From contig JBQTGY010000032.1 of NCBI GenBank assembly GCA_052390415.1, positions 1 to 64,000 of the forward strand: a DNA stretch of 64,000 nt, written 5' to 3'. The position numbers and the translations under genes were made by a program. The notes beneath the pieces are model-generated. The model ran no database searches, was not told the DNA's origin, and saw only the letters and a program-made list of their open reading frames with translations. Positions 54,018 to 61,070 of the stretch are shown piece by piece (the first letter of the stretch is position 1; each line of letters starts with the position of its first letter). Source of the DNA: JANNWF01 sp052390415 (GTDB lineage Bacteria; Pseudomonadota; Gammaproteobacteria; Xanthomonadales; Xanthomonadaceae).

Positions 54018-55237
54018 GCGGACTCTCCCGCAGCGCCATTGGCAGCGAGCATGCGTTCGAAGGCCGACCCGTCTTTGCGGGTCAGGTTCGGCACGTAGCG
54101 CGAGTACACGCGGAACAGCATCTCCGTCGTTGAGTGACCGAGTTGGCTGGCGATCCACTCGGGATTCTCACCAGAGGCCAGCCACAGCGTCGCGGCGGTG
54201 TGCCGCATCTGGTAGGGCCGGCGGCGTGCGAGTCCCAGGTGATCCAGCAAGGGATTCCAGACCCGACTCAGAAAGTTGTGCAGATCGATCGGCAAGCCGG
54301 TGCGACTGCAGAACACGTACTCGCCGAGGTGACGGGTGAGCGCCTCCTGCGCCTTCAGGGCATCGAACACTCTCTGGCTCATCTCGATCTCGCGCATCGA
54401 GCCGTCCGTCTTGGTGCCGTCTTGCTCACCCTGCGTGAATGACTCGCGCACCAGGATCTGCCGACGTTCGAAGTCGACGTACTTCCACTTCAAGCCGTGG
54501 ACCTCCCCGGTGCGCATGCCGGTGAAGAAGCGCACAGTGAAATAGCCGCGGTAGTCGGCGCGCGCCTTCTCGATGATCTGCAGGGCTTCGGCCAGGCTGA
54601 AGGGCTGGATGTCCTTGCGCGGCACCTTGAGCCGGCTCACCCGCTCACCAGGATTCCGGAACTCGTAGCGATCTGAGGCCTCGCCCAGGATCGAGATCAG
54701 CAGGGCCATTACCTCGTTCACGGTCTTCGGCGAGATCGTCGTGCCCTCGCGCTTGCCCGGGCGCTTGGCCAGCGTCGCGCGGAACTCCAGCAGCTGCGCG
54801 CGCGTGATCGTGTTGACCGCCCGCTCGCCGAAGGTCGGCATCAGATGCAGCTGGATCGTCTCGCGCCGGAGCTTCTTGGTGGTTCGGCGCCAGCGGACTT
54901 CGTTCTCGGTGAGCCAGGTGTCGAGAAAGGCCGCGAAGGTCGGCGCAGCGTCCACAGGCATCTGCGCAGCGTTGCCATTCCCGAGTGCCGTCTGGACGCC
55001 CGCTGCAACGCCGTTCCGCTCCGCCGCGCGCCGAGGCAGCTTGCTGTTGGGGAAGTAGCGGGCGTAGTCGAAGGTGCCGTGCTGCATCTCGGTCTCAATG
55101 CGGCGCATGACCGCTTCGACCCGCTTGCGATTCGCCGGGGTGTCGGGCAGATCGGTCTGTTCCCGGCAGCGTGCGCCCCGGTAGAAGAAGTCGAAGTACA
55201 GCTTCCCGGTCTCGGGCCGGGCGCGGACCTTAGCCAT
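54014..55237 (-). CDS. int: Tyrosine-family integrase
   Basis: A 407-residue recombinase. It has an arm-binding N-terminus (GKLYFDFFYRGARCREQT), a core-binding domain (TFAAFLDTWLTENEV), and the catalytic domain with GMRTGEVHGLKW near 238, QMRHTAATLWL near 344, LGHSTTEMLFRVY with the likely nucleophile Tyr near 379. The ATG at 55237 overlaps the excisionase-like gene's stop by 8 bases. It probably moved this accessory segment, though att sites were not identified. Confidence 0.92.
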   Translation of the reverse strand: MAKVRARPETGKLYFDFFYRGARCREQTDLPDTPANRKRVEAVMRRIETEMQHGTFDYARYFPNSKLPRRAAERNGVAAGVQTALGNGNAAQMPVDAAPTFAAFLDTWLTENEVRWRRTTKKLRRETIQLHLMPTFGERAVNTITRAQLLEFRATLAKRPGKREGTTISPKTVNEVMALLISILGEASDRYEFRNPGERVSRLKVPRKDIQPFSLAEALQIIEKARADYRGYFTVRFFTGMRTGEVHGLKWKYVDFERRQILVRESFTQGEQDGTKTDGSMREIEMSQRVFDALKAQEALTRHLGEYVFCSRTGLPIDLHNFLSRVWNPLLDHLGLARRRPYQMRHTAATLWLASGENPEWIASQLGHSTTEMLFRVYSRYVPNLTRKDGSAFERMLAANGAAGESA

Positions 55238-55466
55238 GGATCGCACCCCCGGCGCTCAGCGGCACCAGCGGCGCCTGGGCGGCCGAGGCGAGCTTCATGT
55301 CGCGCTCGATGGCGTCCCACACATAAAGGATCTTGCGGCCGCCGAATGGGCGGAAGTAGTGGACCCCCTCCAGCAGGACCGAATCCTTGAGCTGGTTGCG
55401 GATGGTCCGGGCGTCGTAGCGGATGCGGTCGGCAAGCTCGTCGGTGGTCAGGTAGGTGGCGCTCAT
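55230..55466 (-). CDS. Excisionase-like DNA-binding protein
   Basis: A 78-residue protein beginning at the ATG at 55466, which has a GGAG site. It has YLTTDELADRIRYDARTIRNQL, a winged-helix layout, then GVHYFRPFGGRKILYVWDAIE, as in small excisionases and phage directionality factors. It runs directly into the integrase gene. A second ATG 12 bases upstream is possible. Confidence 0.8.
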   Translation of the reverse strand: MSATYLTTDELADRIRYDARTIRNQLKDSVLLEGVHYFRPFGGRKILYVWDAIERDMKLASAAQAPLVPLSAGGAIHG

Positions 55467-55497
55467 GGCAGACTCCATGTAGTGGTGGCACTTCGCA

Positions 55498-55515
55498 CGT
55501 AGCGTTAGCGCTACG
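55498..55515. promoter_or_regulatory. Inverted repeat, candidate operator
   Basis: CGTAGCG (55498-55504) and CGCTACG (55509-55515), separated by TTAG, form a perfect 7-base inverted repeat. It lies between the excisionase-like gene and the XRE gene at 55601, where a regulator would bind to control both directions. Which protein binds is unknown. Confidence 0.55.
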
Positions 55516-55600
55516 CTTGGAGTGGATAATACACATCACATGGAGTGTTGCAACTTCAAACGAATAGTTTGCGCTACCTCATTAAGGATGCGTTCATCAT

Positions 55601-55870
55601 ATGATCAGGTTCCGCCTCAAGGAACTGCTCGCCGACAAGGCCTTTCGCGAGCGCAGGGTCGTCACGCTCGCGGAGGTGGCAGAGGTCACCGGCATTCACC
55701 GGATCACGCTGTCGAAGATCGCCAACCATGTCGGCTACAACACCGGCACGGACAACCTCGACAAGCTCTGCGAGTACTTCGCCTGCCCGCTGGAGGACCT
55801 GGCGCAGCACATTCCAGCTGGGAGTTCGGCGGCGGACATTTCGACGTCTGACGGCGAGCCGAGCGCATGA
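55601..55870 (+). CDS. XRE-family regulator, Cro/CI type
   Basis: An 89-residue protein. The N-terminus is MIRFRLKELLADKAF, followed by VTLAEVAEVTGIHRITLSKIAN as helix-turn-helix and LCEYFACPLEDLAQH, the common end of this small family. AAGGA precedes the ATG by 13 bases. It is divergent from the excisionase/integrase genes and precedes the hsdM operon by 170 bases, so it could control either. Confidence 0.85.
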   Translation: MIRFRLKELLADKAFRERRVVTLAEVAEVTGIHRITLSKIANHVGYNTGTDNLDKLCEYFACPLEDLAQHIPAGSSAADISTSDGEPSA

Positions 55871-56040
55871 GATCCAGCCTTGTGAAAACGAGGGCCGTGG
55901 GCGCCGATGCTCTCGGTGATCTGACACCGCGTAGTGGACTGACTACGCTGGCAAACCGTCTGCCTGGTGGCGCGGGGCGATTACGTTGTGCGTGTTGCGC
56001 GCAACGCACGCGTCCGCTCCCATGAAGAGCGGCTGATCCC

Positions 56041-58485
56041 ATGGCCCTGAAGAACTCCCAGCTCTACACCTCCCTCTGGCAAAGCTGCGACGAGCTGCGC
56101 GGAGGGATGGATGCGTCGCAGTACAAGGACTACGTACTGACGCTGCTGTTCATGAAGTACGTGTCGGACAAGCACGCCGCGAGTCCGAACTCGTTGATCG
56201 ACGTGCCGCCGGGCGGCAGCTTCGCCGATATGGTGAAGCTCAAGGGCGACAAGGAGATCGGCGACAAGATCAACAAGATCATCGCCAGGCTGGCTGAGGC
56301 CAACGACCTCAGGGGCGTGATCGATCAGGCCGACTTCAACGACGAGGCCAGGCTCGGCAGCGGCAAGGAAATGCAGGACCGGCTCTCGAAGCTGGTCGCG
56401 ATCTTCGATGGGCTCGACTTCCGCGCCAATCGTGCCGAGGGCGACGACCTGCTGGGCGATGCCTACGAATACCTGATGCGCCACTTCGCCACCGAGAGTG
56501 GCAAGAGCAAGGGGCAGTTCTATACGCCATCCGAAGTATCGCGCATTCTTGCGCAGGTGGTGGGCATCGGTGACGACACCAAGCCAACCCACACCATCTA
56601 CGACCCAACATGCGGATCGGGGTCGCTGCTGCTGAAGGCCGCCGACGAGGCGCCGCGCGGCATCACCATCTACGGCCAGGAAATGGATGTGGCCACCTGG
56701 GCCCTGGCGCGGATGAACATGATCCTGCACGGCCATCCGACTGCCGAGATCAAGCGCCAGAATACGCTGTCGACGCCGCTGTTCCGCAACAAGGACGACA
56801 GCCTCAAGACCTTCGACTATGCGGTCGCCAATCCGCCGTTCTCCACCAAGGCCTGGGCCAGCGGGCTCGACCCCGCGAACGATGAGTTCGAGCGTTTCGC
56901 GTACGGCATTCCGCCGGCCAAGAACGGCGACTACGCCTTTCTGCTGCACCTGATCAAGTCGCTCAAGAGTAGCGGCAAGGGCGCGGTCATCCTGCCGCAT
57001 GGCGTGCTGTTCCGCGGCAACAAGGAGGCCGACATCCGCCGCAACCTGGTCGAGCGCGGGCTGATCAAGGGCATCATCGGCCTGCCGGCCAACCTGTTCT
57101 ACGGCACCGGCATTCCCGCCTGCATCCTGGTCATCGACAAGGAACACGCCCAGGCGCGGCGCGGCATCTTCATGATCGATGCCAGCCGCGGCTTCGTGAA
57201 GGACGGCAACAAGAATCGTCTACGCGCGCAGGACATCCACCAGATCGTCGACGTCTTCAATCGCCAGACGGAGGTGCCGCGCTACGCGCGCATGGTGCCG
57301 CTGGCCGAGATCGCCAGCGCGGCCAACGACTACAACCTCAACCTGCCGCGCTACATCGATTCCAGCGAACCCGAAGACCTGCACGACCTCGATGCCCACC
57401 TCAACGGCGGTATCCCGGATCGCGACATCGAAGCGCTGGACGCGTATTGGAAAGTGTTCCCGACGCTGCGGCAGGCGCTGTTCCGTCCAAGCCGTCGTGC
57501 CGGCTACAGCGAAGCGCTGATCGAAAGCCGGCAGGTGAAGCGCGCCATCCTCGACCACCCCGAGTTCCAGGCCTTCGCCGCGCGCCTTGCTACCGTCTAC
57601 GAGGGCTGGCGCGAGGCCCACCGTCCGCTGCTGATGGGCCTGAAGGTCAACGACCTGCCCAAAGCCATCATCCACACCCTGTCCGAGGATCTGCTCGCGC
57701 GCTTTTCCGACCTGCCGCTGGTCAGCCGCTACGACATCTACCAACGCCTGATGGACTACTGGGTCGCGGTGATGCAGGACGACGTCTACCTGATCGCCGC
57801 CGACGGCTGGAAGGTCGCCGCTCAGCCGCGCGGCGTGATCGACGACAAGGAACGCAAGATCAAGGAAACCCCGGACCTCAGCATCGGCCGCAAGAAGTAC
57901 AAGATGGACTTGCTGCCGCCGGCGCTGATCGTCGCGCGCTTTTACACCAACGACCAGGCCGCCATCGACGCACTGCAGGCCGTGCAGGACGAAGCCGCGC
58001 GCGTTCTGGAGGAATACGTCGAGGAGCACGGCGGGGACGAGGGACTGCTGGCCGACGCGCTGACGGACAAAGGCAAGGTCACCAAGGGATCGGTCAAGGA
58101 GCGCCTGAAGGCGCTCAAGGACGAGGCCGACGGCGACGAGGAACTCGCTGCGCTGACGCGATGCCTCAAGTTGATCGACGCCGAGGCTGATGCCGGCAAA
58201 GCCGTCAAGGACGCGCAGGCGGAATTGGATGCCAAGGTGCTGGCGCGCTACGCCAAGTTGAGCGAGACCGAGATCAAGTCGCTGGTGGTGGAGGACAAGT
58301 GGTTCGCTGCGTTGCGCGAAGCCACTGAGGGTGAAGTCGAGAAGTTGACCCAGAGGCTGGCAGGGCGCGTGAAGGAATTGGAGGAACGGTACGCGCGGCC
58401 GTTGATCGACCTTGAGGGCGACGTCGCGGGATACGGCGCCAAGGTCACCGGGCACCTTCGGGCGATGGGGCTGGTCTTCGCGTGA
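56041..58485 (+). CDS. hsdM: Type I restriction-modification methyltransferase subunit
   Basis: An 814-residue N6-adenine methyltransferase subunit. The N-terminal domain starts LYTSLWQSCDELRGGMD. SAM motif I DPTCGSGSLLLKA is near residue 188, and the catalytic NPPFST near 263. After about residue 500 there is a 300-residue extension rich in Glu, Lys and Ala with DEAARVLEEYVEEHGGDEG, probably coiled coil, much longer than E. coli HsdM (529 residues). It modifies host DNA and works with HsdS. The ribosome site is weak. Confidence 0.94.
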   Translation: MALKNSQLYTSLWQSCDELRGGMDASQYKDYVLTLLFMKYVSDKHAASPNSLIDVPPGGSFADMVKLKGDKEIGDKINKIIARLAEANDLRGVIDQADFNDEARLGSGKEMQDRLSKLVAIFDGLDFRANRAEGDDLLGDAYEYLMRHFATESGKSKGQFYTPSEVSRILAQVVGIGDDTKPTHTIYDPTCGSGSLLLKAADEAPRGITIYGQEMDVATWALARMNMILHGHPTAEIKRQNTLSTPLFRNKDDSLKTFDYAVANPPFSTKAWASGLDPANDEFERFAYGIPPAKNGDYAFLLHLIKSLKSSGKGAVILPHGVLFRGNKEADIRRNLVERGLIKGIIGLPANLFYGTGIPACILVIDKEHAQARRGIFMIDASRGFVKDGNKNRLRAQDIHQIVDVFNRQTEVPRYARMVPLAEIASAANDYNLNLPRYIDSSEPEDLHDLDAHLNGGIPDRDIEALDAYWKVFPTLRQALFRPSRRAGYSEALIESRQVKRAILDHPEFQAFAARLATVYEGWREAHRPLLMGLKVNDLPKAIIHTLSEDLLARFSDLPLVSRYDIYQRLMDYWVAVMQDDVYLIAADGWKVAAQPRGVIDDKERKIKETPDLSIGRKKYKMDLLPPALIVARFYTNDQAAIDALQAVQDEAARVLEEYVEEHGGDEGLLADALTDKGKVTKGSVKERLKALKDEADGDEELAALTRCLKLIDAEADAGKAVKDAQAELDAKVLARYAKLSETEIKSLVVEDKWFAALREATEGEVEKLTQRLAGRVKELEERYARPLIDLEGDVAGYGAKVTGHLRAMGLVFA

Positions 58486-59882
58486 AGCCTTCGACGCCAC
58501 TCAATGCTGCCGATGGCGGTCGCGTTGTGGAAGACGCGCGCCGAATCAGCGAAGTCCGCTCATCGTACTCAGCGCAATGGCGCGCTCCGACCGCTTCGGT
58601 TTGGCCTGCACACAAATCCTCGAACTTGGGAATCATTCCACGCGACTGGCAGATTCGGTCGCTGCATGAAGTCGCGCAGGTGCAATCAGGCATAGCGAAG
58701 AACGCCAAGAGACAGGTGCGCAACGCTGTGGACGTTCACTACCTGAGAGTGGCGAACGTGCAAGACGGCTACCTCGATCTGGACCAGATGAGCACCATTC
58801 GTCTGAGCCGCGACGAGTTGGTCAGGTACGCCGTGCTTCCGGGCGACGTGCTCATGAACGAAGGGGGTGATCTCGACCAGCTGGGGCGCGGTGCCATGTG
58901 GCGTGGGGAGTTCGATCCGTGCGTCCACCAGAACCATGTGTTCGTGGTTCGTTGTCGCTCGGGACTGCTGCCAGAGTTTCTGAACGCCTGGACCGCGTCC
59001 ACACCTGCAAGGCGTTACTTCCTGCTCGCGGGAAAGCAGACCACCAATCTGGCATCCATAAACAAGACGGCTCTGGGCGAGCTCCCGGTGCTGATGCCTC
59101 AACCCGAAGAACAGCGCGCCATCGCGGATGCCCTGACGGATGTGGATGGCCTGCTCGGGGCCTTGGACGCCCTGATCGCCAAGAAGCGCGCCATCAAGCA
59201 GGCCGCCATGCAGCAACTGCTTACCGGCAAGACCCGGCTGCCCGGCTTCAGAGAGCGATGGCAGACGAAATGTCTCGGTGAGCTGGTCGCCTTTCTATCC
59301 GGCGGAACGCCCTCTCGAAGTGTCGCAACGTACTGGTCTGGCGAGATTCCCTGGATAAGCGCCTCCAGTCTTCGAACCTTCTACGTATGGCGTTCCGAAA
59401 CCAATCTGAGCAAAGAAGGCGTTGCGGCAGGAAGCAAGATGGCACCTGTTGGTGCAACGCTCTTGCTGGTGAGGGGAAGCGCCCTTCACAACGAGATTCT
59501 CGCCGGGCTGGTCACCAAGCCAGTCTGTTTCAATCAGGATGTTAAGGCGCTTGTCCCGAACTCGTCTGTGGTTCCGGAGTTCCTGACCTTCTGTCTCCAC
59601 GGAAGAGCCGACGAATTGCTCAGGCTTGTCAGCTCCGCCGGCAACACGGCAGGAGTTCTGGACACCAAGATTCTGAAGGCCTTCGAAATCTTGCTGCCTG
59701 ACAAGCGCGAGCAAGAAGCAATCTCTGCGGCGCTGGCCGATATCGACGCGGATATCGCAGCGATTGAGGCTCGTCGCGACAAGACCCGCGCCATCAAGCA
59801 AGGCATGGTGCAGCAGCTTCTCACTGGCCGCGTCCGGCTGGTGCCGCCGTCCACGGCGATGACGGAAGCCGCCACGCCATGA
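58482..59882 (+). CDS. hsdS: Type I restriction-modification specificity subunit
   Basis: A 466-residue subunit with two target-recognition domains. The first is at about 50-200 (GIIPRDWQIRSLHEVAQVQSG), the second at about 255-410 (LGELVAFLSGGTPSRS). Each is followed by a conserved helix repeat: AKKRAIKQAAMQQLLTGKTR and DKTRAIKQGMVQQLLTGRVR. A GTG start at 58482 overlaps the hsdM stop by 4 bases; the first 45 residues have no counterpart in the family and a later start is possible. It determines the bipartite recognition sequence, which cannot be read from sequence. Confidence 0.92.
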   Translation: MKPSTPLNAADGGRVVEDARRISEVRSSYSAQWRAPTASVWPAHKSSNLGIIPRDWQIRSLHEVAQVQSGIAKNAKRQVRNAVDVHYLRVANVQDGYLDLDQMSTIRLSRDELVRYAVLPGDVLMNEGGDLDQLGRGAMWRGEFDPCVHQNHVFVVRCRSGLLPEFLNAWTASTPARRYFLLAGKQTTNLASINKTALGELPVLMPQPEEQRAIADALTDVDGLLGALDALIAKKRAIKQAAMQQLLTGKTRLPGFRERWQTKCLGELVAFLSGGTPSRSVATYWSGEIPWISASSLRTFYVWRSETNLSKEGVAAGSKMAPVGATLLLVRGSALHNEILAGLVTKPVCFNQDVKALVPNSSVVPEFLTFCLHGRADELLRLVSSAGNTAGVLDTKILKAFEILLPDKREQEAISAALADIDADIAAIEARRDKTRAIKQGMVQQLLTGRVRLVPPSTAMTEAATP

Positions 59883-60892
59883 CCCAGTCGCCGCCCTTCC
59901 ACCTCACCCACGCCATGCTCGGCCGCGTTGCCGAGATCGCTGAACTGGTGGGCGCGTGGAACGCGGCGAACCCCTCGGCACTGTTGCCTCAGCTTCGGCG
60001 CGGCAACCGCATTCGCAGCATCCAGGCTTCGCTGGCGATCGAGCAGAACACGCTGTCGGTCGAGCAGGTGACGGCGGTGCTGGACGGCAAGCCGGTGCTG
60101 GGCACGCCGCGCGAGATCCAGGAAGTGCTCAACGCCTTCGCGGCCTATGAGGCGATGGAAGACTGGCAGCCCACGCGCCTCGACGATCTGCTGGCCGCGC
60201 ACAAGCGCCTGATGCGCGGGTTGGTCGAGGACGCGGGTCGCTTGCGCACTGGCGGTGTGGGCATCTATCAGGGCCAGCAGGTCGTGCACATGGCGCCGCC
60301 GGTCAGCCGCGTGCCGGCGTTGACGCAGGGCCTGCTGGACTGGCTGGCCGGCACCGACGCGCACCCGCTGATCGCCTCCTGCGCCTTCCACTACGAGTTG
60401 GAGTTCATCCATCCCTTCAGCGACGGCAACGGGCGCATCGGGCGGCTCTGGCAGACGCTGATCCTCAGCCGCTGGCAGCCGGTGCTGGCTTTCCTGCCGG
60501 TCGAGACCGTGATCAAGCGCCGTCAGACTGACTACTACCGGCTGCTGGGCGAGGCGGATCAGGCGGGTGACTGCAGCGGCTTCATCGGGTTCCTACTGGA
60601 TGCGATCTTCGACGCGCTGAAGCAAGCCATCGATGCTTCGCTGACCGGCGCCGGTCAATCAGCTGCGCCGGTAGAAACGCCGGTAGAAACGCCGGTAAAG
60701 GCGGCGACCAAGACGCCCGAGCGCATTCTGGCGGTCCTGCGGGCGCATCCCACCTGCACCTTGGGCGAGGTGGCATCGAGCATAGGAAAGTCGGTGCGCG
60801 CGGTGGAGCGCGCGGCAGCCCGACTGCAGCAGGAGGGGCGGCTGCGTTTCGTCGGGCCACGCAAGGGCGGGCGTTGGGAGGTGCTGGAATGA
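59879..60892 (+). CDS. Fic-domain AMP-transferase-like protein
   Basis: A 337-residue protein, start overlapping hsdS by 4 bases. The Fic motif HPFSDGNGRIGRLW at about 178-191 has the catalytic His, Asp and Gly-Asn-Gly. An N-terminal SLAIEQNTLS near residue 51 resembles the inhibitory motif (Ser-x3-Glu) of class II Fic proteins. A linker ETPVETPVKAATKTP precedes a C-terminal winged-helix domain. Fic genes are often placed within type I restriction operons. Targets are unknown; it may modify hsd proteins or a host protein. Confidence 0.9.
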   Translation: MTQSPPFHLTHAMLGRVAEIAELVGAWNAANPSALLPQLRRGNRIRSIQASLAIEQNTLSVEQVTAVLDGKPVLGTPREIQEVLNAFAAYEAMEDWQPTRLDDLLAAHKRLMRGLVEDAGRLRTGGVGIYQGQQVVHMAPPVSRVPALTQGLLDWLAGTDAHPLIASCAFHYELEFIHPFSDGNGRIGRLWQTLILSRWQPVLAFLPVETVIKRRQTDYYRLLGEADQAGDCSGFIGFLLDAIFDALKQAIDASLTGAGQSAAPVETPVETPVKAATKTPERILAVLRAHPTCTLGEVASSIGKSVRAVERAAARLQQEGRLRFVGPRKGGRWEVLE

Positions 60893-60943
60893 GACAACTG
60901 AGCAGCGCGACGATTGACCGGGTCGTGTCGGCGTTCCGCAGCC

Positions 60944-61021
60944 CCGTTCGCGGTGAGGTATCGAACCGCGGACGGCGGCCGTGCGGCGTCCGTTCGGACT
61001 TCGATACCTCAGCCCGAACGG
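60944..61021. repeat. REP-like extragenic palindrome
   Basis: In the 178-base gap between fic and hsdR, CCGTTCG (60944-60950) and CGAACGG (61015-61021) flank the perfect 11-base arms GAGGTATCGAA (60955-60965) and TTCGATACCTC (61000-61010), with an inner GC-rich stem. The right end (CAGCCCGAACGG) resembles repeats common in xanthomonads. It may end transcription, or stabilise the upstream mRNA. Confidence 0.7.
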
Positions 61022-61070
61022 ATGTACCCGTGTCGCGAGTTCAGCGCACTGCAAAGCGGCAGCAACCCGG

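Noticed and set aside
53782..54339. Plus-strand frame opposite the HD protein and integrase
   Set aside because: Arg/Ser-rich shadow of two real genes on the other strand.
55988..56011. A palindrome-like GC-rich stretch around TTGCGCGCAA before hsdM
   Set aside because: Only the central ten bases pair; the outer part is offset. Not strong enough as operator or terminator.
57220..58500. A 426-residue minus-strand frame opposite hsdM
   Set aside because: Shadow frame; hsdM has full motif support, this frame has none.
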